From a candidate division KSB1 bacterium (GTDB taxonomy: Bacteria; Zhuqueibacterota; JdFR-76; DREG01), in NCBI GenBank assembly GCA_022566355.1, contig JADFJB010000003.1, positions 1-64,000 of the forward strand: a DNA stretch of 64,000 bases, written 5' to 3'. The notes beneath the pieces are model-generated. The model was not told the origin of the DNA. It saw nothing but the letters and a program-made list of their open reading frames with translations, and ran no database searches. The stretch's first letter is position 1; each line of letters begins with the position of its first letter. This document shows, in pieces, positions 1-8,572 of this stretch. The position numbers were made by a program, and so were the translations under genes.

Positions 1-601
1 ATGCAACATAGTGAGGTTTTAATTCATTATCAACAGTTGTTTCATTGTGCACTTTGAGAGATTTTACACCCATCTCGTTCAAAGTTTTCATAAGAATATG
101 ATCCATCCCACAGTTATTCGGGAGTGAGCGAGTTTTGGATTTGCTTTGATTTCTCAGGGCCTGTCCGAGTAGATGATTTCGTCTCACAACTTCTTCTAAA
201 TTTTGGATTCGTTGGATTAGCTGAGATTGTAAATCAAGGGAATGTTCGCCTACTTTTAACCGGGCTATCAATTCAATTCTATTGAATGGTTTAGTCATAT
301 AATCATTTGCTCCGGCTTTTAACCCGGCTATTACATCATTCTTAGCAGTTTTAGCAGTCAATAAAATAATATAAGTGCGAATAATCTCATTGGTGGCCCT
401 AAGTTTTTTACATAATTCTACCCCGCTAATTCCAGGCATCATCCAATCAAATATTGCTAGTTTGGGAGGATCTTCTTGCTGCAATATCTCCCAGGCCTGG
501 TTACCGTTGATAGCCAGAATGGTGTCGTACCCAACTTTATTTAAAATAATCTTTAAAAATTGGCCAGTGATCGCGTCATCTTCTGCGATTAATATTTTCA
601 T
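1..601 (-). CDS. Response regulator, receiver domain (3' end outside window)
   Basis: Reads from an ATG at 601 leftwards without a stop to the window edge, giving 200 residues. Residues 1-120 are a complete CheY-like receiver domain: acidic pair D8/D9, phospho-acceptor D52 in the FDWMMPG motif, T82 and K104 in TKPF. It should accept phosphate from a sensor kinase. After about residue 107 comes a helical linker (LQSQLIQRIQNLEEVV) of the kind that precedes output domains, but the remaining 60-70 residues show no GGDEF, HD or DNA-binding signature that I recognise. The output therefore lies outside the window or is absent. It is transcribed divergently from the gene at 963. Confidence 0.85.
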   Translation of the reverse strand, partial: MKILIAEDDAITGQFLKIILNKVGYDTILAINGNQAWEILQQEDPPKLAIFDWMMPGISGVELCKKLRATNEIIRTYIILLTAKTAKNDVIAGLKAGANDYMTKPFNRIELIARLKVGEHSLDLQSQLIQRIQNLEEVVRRNHLLGQALRNQSKSKTRSLPNNCGMDHILMKTLNEMGVKSLKVHNETTVDNELKPHYVA

Positions 602-962
602 GCATCACGCTTTCATTATTAAGGATTCTTTACGAGTAATTTAATGATCCTCTTTGATCATGGAATATATTTAATCATTTTATTAATCGGTTGAATTGTT
701 GAAAAGAATTATAAGTTTATAATTTAATTTATATAAAATATTTGAAATCGATTAAATTATAATGCTGATGGCATAATTATTGAGATTATTATTTGATTAA
801 ATTACAAATTTCTAAATACATTTAAGGCTGGTCAATTGATGAAAAACCTTGATTTTTTCTCCGGCAGTTTTATTTTTCTATAAGTAAGTAACGTTTCTAT
901 ATACTTCTTCAATATTAACTTACATTTAATTATTAATGATTGTTTAATTAGGAGATATTAAC
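602..962. other. Divergent intergenic region, no gene seen
   Basis: This very AT-rich stretch separates the response regulator (leftward) from the propeller protein (rightward) and must carry both promoters. I see no ORF of note, no strong hairpin and no promoter box I would defend. A good Shine-Dalgarno sequence (AGGAG, 951-955) lies at its right end. Confidence 0.5.
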
Positions 963-3900
963 ATGAATACCCTCATAAAATTCATTCCCAAAATGTACCT
1001 ATTCATTTTAATCTCATTTTTAATCTCAAACGGAATTGTCCTGATTTCTTCAAAACTAAGCTATGCAGATGATTCTAAATCTGACCCCAACACAACTGTT
1101 AAACCTGAATTATTCCAGGGATTAAAATATCGTATGATCGGACCTCACCGGGGTGGTCGCGTTACCGCGGTGACAGGCGTTCCCGGTAATCCCACAATCC
1201 TCTATTTTGGCGGAACCGGTGGAGGCGTTTGGAAAACTACCACATACGGACGGAATTATAAAAATGTATCAGATGGATATTTCTCTGTTGGTTCAATCGG
1301 AGCCATTGGAGCAGCAAAGTCAAACCCGGATGTTTTATACGTCGGGACAGGTTCAGCCTGTATCCGCAGTAATGTTTCTACAGGACGAGGAGTTTATAAA
1401 TCTGAAGATGGCGCAAAAACATGGTCATTTATCGGGTTGCCTGAAGCCGGTCAAATTGGCAAGTTAGTAATTGATCCAAATGATCCAAATTTAGTTTATA
1501 TAGCTGCATTAGGTCATGCTTTCGGACCTAATCCGGAAAGAGGCATTTATCGCTCGAAAGATGGAGGGACAAATTGGGAACGGGTGTTGTTCATTTCGGA
1601 TAGCACCGGCGCTGTGGATTTATCTATGAATCCAAGTAACCCTCTGGAAATCTATGCTGTAATGTGGCGTGCCGAACGGAAACCCTGGACCATTATCAGC
1701 GGCGCTTTAGAAGGCGGACTTTACAAAACGACTAATGGTGGAGACACATGGCTAAAACTTACAACCGGATTGCCAGGTGGATTAATCGGAAAAATTGCCG
1801 TTTCCGTCTCACCTGCAAATCCACAAAGAGTTTATGTATTGGTTGAAGCGCCTGATGATGAAGGCGGACTATATCGTTCGGATGATGCCGGTTTGAGTTT
1901 CCAGTTTATTAATCCCCAAAAAAGTCTGACATACCGTCCTTTTTATTATACGCATATTACTGCAGATCCCAATGATGAAAATACCGTTTACATTAACAAT
2001 GAAGGATTCTTCAAATCAGTCGATGGCGGCAGGACGTTTGACCGCATTCGTACGCCCCATGGAGACAACCACGATATGTGGATTCACCCTGAAGATTCTA
2101 ATTTTCTTTTCCAGGCTAATGATGGCGGTGTGAATGTTAGTTTCGATGGAGGGAAAACATGGTCTGAGCAATATAACCAGGCTACGGCAGAACTGTACCA
2201 TGTTGTTGTGGATAACCAGTTCCCGTATTGGGTTTATGGCGAACAGCAGGACAATAGTACGATCATGGTACCAAGCATTCCACCAACCTCAAACCGGCCA
2301 ATCTCACCGAAACAGTTCTGGCGTGCAGTTGCTGGTTGTGAGACCGGCCCGATAGCTATTCATCCGTTGGATCCAAACATCGTTTATGGTGGCTGCAAAG
2401 GGCGATTCAGTCGTTATAATCACGCGACTGGACAAGAAATGCAATACTGGGTCTATCCACATTTTAACTATGGTCATGCTGCCAGTGAAATGCCGTATCG
2501 GTTTCAACGGACTTCACCCATTGAACTTTCGCCCCATAATCCCCAGGTGATTTATCATACTTCGCAATATGTTCACAAAACCAAGGATGAAGGTCGAACC
2601 TGGGAGACCATCAGCCCCGATCTTACTGCCAATGATCCCACTAAACAAGTTTTTTCCGGAGGGCCTATCACACGTGATATTACCGGTGAGGAAATTTACA
2701 GCACGATATATGCTTTCAGAGAATCGCTATTCGAGGAAGGCGTGCTCTGGGTGGGTTCGAATGATGGTTTATTTCACATATCCCGTGATGGAGGAAAAAA
2801 CTGGAAAAATATTACGCCCAAGGGTCTTCTCCCAGGCGGCAGGGTTCAAACCATCGATCCATCCCCTCATGAACCGGGAAGGGCTTTAGCTGCTGTTTAT
2901 CGTTATATGTTAGATGACTGGTCTCCATACATCTTTCTTACCAACAACTATGGGGAAGATTGGCAACTGTTAACTGATGGTACAAATGGAATTCCCTCAA
3001 ATGAGCCAACTCGTGTTGTGCGAGAAGATCCAAATCGGAAGGGTTTACTGTATGTCGGCACTGAGTTCGGCATGTTTGTGTCATTTGATGATGGCGAGCA
3101 CTGGCAGTCGTTTCAGCTCAACCTTCCAGCCACACCCATTACCGATATCAAAGTTCACCATAAAGACCTTGTGCTTTCAACCATGGGCAGATCGTTTTGG
3201 ATTATGGATAATTTGAGCACACTGCATCAAATTGATAACAAAATAGCCGAAGCCAAAGCATTCCTTTTTAAACCACGAGATGCGTATCGAACCCGATGGT
3301 CGAATAGAAGGGCAGGAGATGACGGAGCGTCTCCTGAATATCCTCCGAACGGCGCCATGATTGATTACTATCTGGCCGAAAAGGCAAGTGAAGGAATCAT
3401 ACTTGAAGTCCTGGATACTAATAACAATATCATACAAACCTATTCAAGTCCGGTTGAAACAGCCACTGGAACGGATTCGGGTGAAGTTGAAATGTCAACA
3501 AATATAAGATTTGGCGGAAGATCAACCAAGCTCACCAATAAACCGGGTATGCATCGCTTTGTCTGGAACCTTCGTTATACTGGCCCGGTTTCGTTACAGA
3601 GAAATCAATTTGGTGGCCAGGGACCATTTGCAGTCCCCGGTAGTTACCGAGTTCGATTGCGAGTGGGGGATTGGAGTCAAGAACAGAATTTAATAGTCAT
3701 GATAGATCCGAGAGTGGCAAAAGACAATGTTACCATTGCTGATCTGCAGGAGCAGTTTGATTTGAATATTCGCATCCGAGATAGCATTTCTCAAACGAAT
3801 AACGGTGTGATTCAAATCCGTTCTGTTAGAAGCCAGCTGGACAGCATAAAAAGTAGTTCTCAAGAAGACAGCCGGTTGGCCGCTAAGTTGGGTGCAACTG

Positions 3901-4187
3901 CTGACAGGCTAACGGCAATTGAAGAAGAGCTGGTACAAACAAAAGAAGGTAAGGTTGGCGCCCAGCTCAAACCAAAGCTGTATAGACAATTAACCTATCT
4001 AAATGGCATGACAACACGTGCGGACCAAAAGCTCGGAAAAGATGCTTTCTTGCGGTTTGATGACATCGAAAAAATTTTAAAAGGACATTTATCAGAATTA
4101 CAAAAAATCCTGAATGAAGATGTTGCAGAGCTTAATAAACTTTTAAAGAATTCCGGCAAAGAGATAATTGATGTGGATGGGGATTAA
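963..4187 (+). CDS. Sortilin/VPS10-type BNR beta-propeller protein, secreted
   Basis: This 1074-residue protein starts with an N-terminal signal/anchor segment (about residues 10-35) and then has many BNR/Asp-box-like repeats (GVYKSEDGAKTW, GIYRSKDGGTNWERV, GLYKTTNGGDTW, FKSVDGGRTF, VSFDGGKTW, DGGKNW). These are typical of the family usually annotated as glycosyl hydrolase or VPS10/sortilin_N domain protein in Bacteroidota and relatives. The C-terminal 150 residues are helical and charged. Asp-box repeats form a beta-propeller; an enzymatic activity cannot be read from the sequence, and many family members have none shown. It is probably periplasmic or outer-membrane associated. AGGAG lies 8 bases upstream of the ATG. 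It appears monocistronic, with about 1 kb of non-coding repeat downstream. Confidence 0.85.
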   Translation: MNTLIKFIPKMYLFILISFLISNGIVLISSKLSYADDSKSDPNTTVKPELFQGLKYRMIGPHRGGRVTAVTGVPGNPTILYFGGTGGGVWKTTTYGRNYKNVSDGYFSVGSIGAIGAAKSNPDVLYVGTGSACIRSNVSTGRGVYKSEDGAKTWSFIGLPEAGQIGKLVIDPNDPNLVYIAALGHAFGPNPERGIYRSKDGGTNWERVLFISDSTGAVDLSMNPSNPLEIYAVMWRAERKPWTIISGALEGGLYKTTNGGDTWLKLTTGLPGGLIGKIAVSVSPANPQRVYVLVEAPDDEGGLYRSDDAGLSFQFINPQKSLTYRPFYYTHITADPNDENTVYINNEGFFKSVDGGRTFDRIRTPHGDNHDMWIHPEDSNFLFQANDGGVNVSFDGGKTWSEQYNQATAELYHVVVDNQFPYWVYGEQQDNSTIMVPSIPPTSNRPISPKQFWRAVAGCETGPIAIHPLDPNIVYGGCKGRFSRYNHATGQEMQYWVYPHFNYGHAASEMPYRFQRTSPIELSPHNPQVIYHTSQYVHKTKDEGRTWETISPDLTANDPTKQVFSGGPITRDITGEEIYSTIYAFRESLFEEGVLWVGSNDGLFHISRDGGKNWKNITPKGLLPGGRVQTIDPSPHEPGRALAAVYRYMLDDWSPYIFLTNNYGEDWQLLTDGTNGIPSNEPTRVVREDPNRKGLLYVGTEFGMFVSFDDGEHWQSFQLNLPATPITDIKVHHKDLVLSTMGRSFWIMDNLSTLHQIDNKIAEAKAFLFKPRDAYRTRWSNRRAGDDGASPEYPPNGAMIDYYLAEKASEGIILEVLDTNNNIIQTYSSPVETATGTDSGEVEMSTNIRFGGRSTKLTNKPGMHRFVWNLRYTGPVSLQRNQFGGQGPFAVPGSYRVRLRVGDWSQEQNLIVMIDPRVAKDNVTIADLQEQFDLNIRIRDSISQTNNGVIQIRSVRSQLDSIKSSSQEDSRLAAKLGATADRLTAIEEELVQTKEGKVGAQLKPKLYRQLTYLNGMTTRADQKLGKDAFLRFDDIEKILKGHLSELQKILNEDVAELNKLLKNSGKEIIDVDGD

Positions 4188-4405
4188 ATAATTGCGAACA
4201 AAGAACATTCTGAGCGGAGTCGAAGCATGTTGTCTATATATATATAACCCACCCTTACGACTCAGCTCAGGTGGTTATGAAATATAATGAACAATCATTG
4301 TTAGATAATCATGATGATTAAAAGTTAAGAATCCAAATGTAGTGTGAAAACGATATCAGCCACTGATTAACACAGCGCGGCCTTGGGCCATAACCAAATT
4401 ATTTA

Positions 4406-4680
4406 GCCATGGATTTTCACTGATGGACACGGATAAAATCCGTTTAGAAAAAAAAATTATATCATACCATTCAATTTGAAGTTTGTGGAAATGTTTTAAG
4501 TTGAAAAAGTGAAATTTAAAGTTCCATTTATGAGTCTACTCTAAAAACCGATTCAATCGCTTTTCTAAAAAAAATTGATACATGAAAACAAATACTTCTG
4601 AGAGCGATGGAATCGGTATCCCTCCTTTTTAGAATGAACTCATTTATTAAATCCGTGTTTTATCCGTGCGAATCCGTGGC
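4406..4680. repeat. Nested imperfect inverted repeat, MITE-like
   Basis: The outer arms 4406-4442 and 4649-4680 are reverse complements with mismatches (GCCATGGATT...GACACGGATAAAA versus GCCACGGATT...GCACGGATAAAA when reversed). Inside them a second pair, 4531-4561 and 4603-4641, matches in the same way (GAGT..TCTAAAAA..CCGATTC.ATCGC). About 275 bp could fold into one long cruciform. The outer arm phrase (ATCCGTG...AATCCGTGGC) is of a kind widespread as intergenic repeats in many bacteria. No ORF lies inside. It may be a non-autonomous element or an old double insertion. Confidence 0.55.
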
Positions 4681-4980
4681 TATATTATTGTTTTTATTTT
4701 AAAGCCGTGTTGTTTGTTGATCGTTGTGTATGATCTTGGCCAACCAAAACTTTGCTAAAAAACACAATGTTATCGCCTTGTAGTACAGACTTAATACTGA
4801 TCAAAAAAAGACGATATTTATTCGATTATATTGTGTTAGGTCATTCATTTCAATTTTTCATAATTACTCCAAAAGTTTATTAGCCTGACCCATTCATAAA
4901 CCTTATAATTGGTATCCAAGAAAAGATCATTTCACCCTATTTTCATGCTTAACTTTCTGCTTTTTCATATGTATGTAAAT

Positions 4981-5055
4981 AGATCCCGTCGCGCGACGGG
5001 ATGACATAATTGGAAGTTTTAAGCTCAAAAACATGATTCATGAATTATCCAGGTT
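4981..5055 (-). repeat. Dispersed intergenic repeat, copy A
   Basis: Read on the minus strand this begins AACCTGGATAATTCATGAA, continues CATGTTTTT.AGCTTAA, and ends in ATGTCATCCCGTCG followed by a 16-bp palindrome (CCCGTCGCGCGACGGG). The same order of blocks occurs on the plus strand at 32908-32972, and a diverged version at 28053-28138. The arrangement of a conserved leader plus a C/G hairpin suggests a mobile or processed intergenic element. Confidence 0.65.
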
Positions 5056-5196
5056 AGGACATTTCGTTGAACACCCGGGAAAAAACTTAAAAAAATGTCA
5101 GAATAAATTTAATGAATTGCATTCCTCAAATAAGATATTACATTAAAACTCGTAAGATCAATAGACCTCGTCTAATTTAATGGTTGATGAGAGCGT

Positions 5197-6897
5197 ATGA
5201 ATAATCGGCATTTTCAATTGATCATCCTTATTGCTTCATTTTATTCCATTCTAACTTACCCTCTGACAGTAAGTGGGCAAAAATTACCGAGAACATGGAA
5301 AGCAAACTACCTGGAAAATATATTTGTTGATGAGGAAGATATTTCAATCGCAACAAATAGGTTTATGCAAGCAGTTCCAAGTTTGTTTGAGCAATCCCAG
5401 CACAATAGACGCATTTTAAATCGTTTGTTTATAGACATAATCGATATTCTAAATGAAAGCGAATATCAATTGTGGTGGCAATTATCCGGTAATTTGGAAA
5501 AAATGCAATTCATTTCTTCTTTTTGGAGACGGCGCGATCCAACCAGATCGACTCTATCCAATGAGCGACTTTTCGAACATTACCAGCGATTATTGATTGC
5601 GCGCAAAAGTTATGGTAATTCTTCAGATCGAACTTATGATCATCGCGGTAGTATTTTTGTCCGTTATGGCGAAGCGGATGAATTATTTAATGAAACCCAA
5701 ATGGCAACAAGTAGTGCCCGTACACAATCGCAAATATTTGATACTGGATTCCGGCCTTCGGTAGAAACCTGGTTTTATTATTCTTTTAAACCAGCTGTAG
5801 CATTTGACTTTTTTGAAGATGTAAATGGGTATATCCTTATTAACCAAATTGATTTTGGTTTACAAACACTTACAGATGAAGACGGAAAGATCAACAAACA
5901 AAGAGCATATGTTGAAATTGTTAAAAGGCGGAAGTTACTTTCACCATCTTACCAGGCGGCTGATTTTGAGTTTAGGACTTTGAAAAGGTTTGGAAATTGG
6001 TCACAAGATGATGGTTTTAGACAAATGGGTTTCTTGATTGGCGTGGAATCGTTTAAGAATAAAAAGAAGAGAGAGGAGTTAAAACACGTCGTTAGCCGAA
6101 TCTTATCGGATTTACCTTTTGTGCAACATATTTCTTACTTTGAAAATGATAATAACACGGGAACTTATGTAGTCACTTATGGGCTAGAACAAAAAGCTAT
6201 TGAATCCTATCTTGAGTTACCCAATCAAAATGTGTTAATGAGCACTTTGGTGATAAATTCAAAAAAAATTAATGTTGCAAAACAAAATTCTGTTGTTCCC
6301 ATCAAATTTTCAGATTTAATATCTGAGAGTACTTATGGAACTTTCGACTTTGAGTTGAGCAAAGGTGACTATTATTTTCTTTCAGAGGCAATTAACAACC
6401 CAACCCATCAGCATGGTCAACAAGAATTTATTTTTAATAAGAATAAGAGAGATCAAGGACTTGCAATCAGTTCTGTCCTGCTAGCAGAAAATATTCTTCC
6501 GGAGGCGGATTCAATGTCTATCCCAACTTACAAACGTATTATCCGTTCGTCCCTGGCAATTGAGCCGACACCCTTTAGAAAGTTTTCATTAACCGACCCG
6601 ATATTTGTTTATTTTGAAATTTATGGCCTCAAGAAAGACGGCTCAGGTTCTACTGATTTTCAGATTGAATACAAAGTAAAGGAGGCTAAAAAAGGAGGAA
6701 TAACAGGTTTCTTCAAAAAAGGTGGTAAAAGTACTACAATCTCGAACCGGCAATCTGGCTCTACTTCAACAGATATATCATATTCACAACTCGACCTTGG
6801 GAAGATTGGGAAAGGAAATTTCGAATTAACCGTTCATGTTCGGGATATGGTGGCAGGGAAATCTAAGGATGCTAAAATATCATTCAGCCTGGAGTAA
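5197..6897 (+). CDS. GWxTD domain-containing exported protein
   Basis: This is a 566-residue protein with an N-terminal signal sequence (about residues 6-27). Residues 85-165 match the GWxTD domain found in FCB-group and Acidobacteria proteins: a WWQL..LEKMQFISSFWRRRDPT segment, then RTYDHRGSIFVRYGEADE, the usual sequence around the domain's D-x-RG-x-I-x-x-RYG core. The literal GWxTD string is not kept. The C-terminal half is beta-rich and ends with an Ig-like segment (residues 440-566). The family function is unknown; some members sit beside T9SS or gliding genes. It is probably periplasmic. The ATG is preceded by a weak purine-rich site (GATGAGAG). Confidence 0.75.
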   Translation: MNNRHFQLIILIASFYSILTYPLTVSGQKLPRTWKANYLENIFVDEEDISIATNRFMQAVPSLFEQSQHNRRILNRLFIDIIDILNESEYQLWWQLSGNLEKMQFISSFWRRRDPTRSTLSNERLFEHYQRLLIARKSYGNSSDRTYDHRGSIFVRYGEADELFNETQMATSSARTQSQIFDTGFRPSVETWFYYSFKPAVAFDFFEDVNGYILINQIDFGLQTLTDEDGKINKQRAYVEIVKRRKLLSPSYQAADFEFRTLKRFGNWSQDDGFRQMGFLIGVESFKNKKKREELKHVVSRILSDLPFVQHISYFENDNNTGTYVVTYGLEQKAIESYLELPNQNVLMSTLVINSKKINVAKQNSVVPIKFSDLISESTYGTFDFELSKGDYYFLSEAINNPTHQHGQQEFIFNKNKRDQGLAISSVLLAENILPEADSMSIPTYKRIIRSSLAIEPTPFRKFSLTDPIFVYFEIYGLKKDGSGSTDFQIEYKVKEAKKGGITGFFKKGGKSTTISNRQSGSTSTDISYSQLDLGKIGKGNFELTVHVRDMVAGKSKDAKISFSLE

Positions 6898-6971
6898 AGA
6901 TAAAGGCTTAGAATTTATTTATTTTTTGCACAAAGACTTTTTTGAGGTGCGGATATAAAGGTATGTAAACC

Positions 6972-7169
6972 ATGAAAAATAACTTATATCAATTTCTACA
7001 GTGGTTGTTAATAGTTCTCATAACACTTCTTATCATTGCTGTCTTTGCTAACTATACAATTGGGTTCTTTACTCAAATAAATAAATTTTTTCTTCTTGTA
7101 ATGCTTGTACCAATCCTAAAAAAAATAATATCTAATAAGAAACTTCAACAAGTACTAAATAACGATTAA
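6972..7169 (+). CDS. Small two-helix membrane protein, unknown
   Basis: This 65-residue ORF lies 74 bp after the GWxTD gene. It is almost entirely hydrophobic, with one segment at about residues 10-33 (LLIVLITLLIIAVFANYTIG), a second at 38-52 (FFLLVMLVPILKKII) and a short basic/polar tail. I do not recognise a family. Same strand and close spacing suggest it could be co-transcribed with the gene before it. The ribosome site is poor, and it could be a chance ORF in AT-rich DNA. Confidence 0.4.
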   Translation: MKNNLYQFLQWLLIVLITLLIIAVFANYTIGFFTQINKFFLLVMLVPILKKIISNKKLQQVLNND

Positions 7170-7170
7170 A

Positions 7171-7249
7171 TTGCCCTCTGTCTGTCCCTCGCGCCATTTT
7201 CTAATGGCTTCTCACCCCTTGGTTATGAGGCTGGGCAGAGGCAGGTAAT
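7171..7249. repeat. Imperfect palindrome between convergent genes
   Basis: The ends TTGCCCTCTGTCTG and CAGAGGCAGGTAA are partly complementary, and GCCATTTTCTAATGGC (7193-7208) forms an internal hairpin. The segment is GC-richer than its surroundings and lies between two convergent genes. It may act as a bidirectional transcription stop or be a degenerate intergenic repeat. Confidence 0.35.
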
Positions 7250-7336
7250 TTAAAGGGAAAATAAGTATGGCATCCAAAAATGTTTCATAATAATGCCCAT
7301 CACCACCCCCTAATCATCCTACACATCAAACTACTG

Positions 7337-8533
7337 CTATTCCACCAACCGATTATATTTTTTCAGAGCTTCTTTCAAGCGATCTTGGGGTAATGCATAA
7401 ACCGTATTTCCATTGATACCGGTCATAGTTTCTGCTGCGACCAGGCAATTTAAAATGGCTTCTTCCACTGCTTGAATAGTGGCTTCGAACAACGATGATA
7501 TTCGATCGTTCGGTAACATTTTTAGATCTTGAACCTCCCTGCGATGCGCCGCGCCTGGATTTGCAGTGGAGAAAGCGATGAAAATATCTCCCGATGTATT
7601 ACCGCCCTGGCCGCCCACTTTGCCGATTCCTATAGGTACCCGGCGAGCTAATCGCTTTAATTGATGCGGCAGTAATGGCGCGTCCGTAGCGACAACGACA
7701 ATGATCGATCCGGTCTCCCGGGGCCATGTAAATTCGCCGCGTAAATCGCTAATCTCTTTGCCAACCGGAACGCCGGCAACCGTAAAAGTATTTCTGCCGC
7801 CATGATTTGCCTGTACCAAAACCCCGACAGTATACCCGCCTTGCCGTTGCGATAAAACCCTCGAAGCTGTTCCTATTCCCCCCTTAAAACCATGGCAAAC
7901 CATACCCGTGCCGCCGCCGACATTGCCTTCAGCAACCGGGCCGCTCTTGGTATTATTTAAAGCGGTGAACACATGTTCGGCCTTTACATGAAAACCATTG
8001 ATATCGTTTAAGCCACCATCGTAGGTTTCTGCGACAACCGGTAATGCCCAAAAGATATCGGAGAATATTGGGTCGCTTATTTTATTTTTATGCTGCCAGC
8101 TAATCACGGCATCCCGGACCACACCGACGCTATGAGTATTGGTAATCATGATCGGTCCTTCTAAAAAACCCGACTCTTCCACCCAGGTGGTACCGGTCAT
8201 TTCGCCATTACCATTGAGAGAGTACCAACCAGCAAATACCGGATCCCACTTTTTACCGCGGGGCAGGATGGCCGTTACCCCGGTTCTGACCGGCCCTTTA
8301 CCAACAATTAGTTTGCCTTCACCTGAAATCAACGTGACATGCCCGACTTCAATTCCTGCAACATCTGTTATTGCATTGAGTTTGCCCGGATTGCCATCTA
8401 ACGGAATACCCAGGTCTCTTGCCCTGGGTTTATCACTTCCAAAAACACAAGTCGCTGTCAGAATGCAGAGTAAAACGAAACCGAATATCAAATGTGAGAA
8501 TCTATTTGTATACTCTTTTTGAATGACTATCAT
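7337..8533 (-). CDS. P1 family (DmpA-like) aminopeptidase, exported
   Basis: This 398-residue protein starts at the ATG at 8533, which has GAGGTG at proper spacing; an in-frame GTG three codons upstream lies inside that site. A signal sequence spans roughly residues 12-32. The body matches the DmpA / P1 peptidase family: NTHSVGVVRD, GGLNDINGFHV, GNVGGGTGMVCHGFKGGIGTASR, and the strand TG-SIIVVVATDAPLLPHQ. DmpA-type enzymes cleave themselves before a Ser that becomes the N-terminal nucleophile. Here that is the Gly-Ser pair at S276, with N243 in VQANHGG as the partner Asn, 33 residues earlier, close to the 32 of DmpA (N218/S250). Expected activity: release of N-terminal residues from peptides or amides in the periplasm. 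It is the last gene of a three-gene minus-strand operon, 39 bp after the aminotransferase-like gene. Confidence 0.88.
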   Translation of the reverse strand: MIVIQKEYTNRFSHLIFGFVLLCILTATCVFGSDKPRARDLGIPLDGNPGKLNAITDVAGIEVGHVTLISGEGKLIVGKGPVRTGVTAILPRGKKWDPVFAGWYSLNGNGEMTGTTWVEESGFLEGPIMITNTHSVGVVRDAVISWQHKNKISDPIFSDIFWALPVVAETYDGGLNDINGFHVKAEHVFTALNNTKSGPVAEGNVGGGTGMVCHGFKGGIGTASRVLSQRQGGYTVGVLVQANHGGRNTFTVAGVPVGKEISDLRGEFTWPRETGSIIVVVATDAPLLPHQLKRLARRVPIGIGKVGGQGGNTSGDIFIAFSTANPGAAHRREVQDLKMLPNDRISSLFEATIQAVEEAILNCLVAAETMTGINGNTVYALPQDRLKEALKKYNRLVE

Positions 8534-8572
8534 ATGCAGCACCTCAATTAAATTATTTTTTTCATCTTTTGA

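Larger units (their letters stand above)
4188..5196. other. One-kilobase intergenic region rich in palindromic repeats
   Basis: No credible gene is seen on either strand. The region holds a nested inverted repeat (4406-4680) and one copy of a dispersed intergenic repeat (4981-5055). It also has a short phrase at 4208-4230 (CTGAGCGGAGTCGAAG) resembling one at 50895-50935. A short TATATATATA tract occurs at about 4238. The promoter of the GWxTD gene must lie near its right end. Confidence 0.6.

Noticed and set aside
375-644. An 89-codon plus-strand ORF near the window start
   Set aside because: It runs antisense through the response regulator gene, whose receiver motifs are complete; the ORF has no recognisable protein features.
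4230-4250. TATATATATA tract as a promoter element or origin feature
   Set aside because: It is a short dinucleotide run in AT-rich DNA with no associated boxes or gene start.
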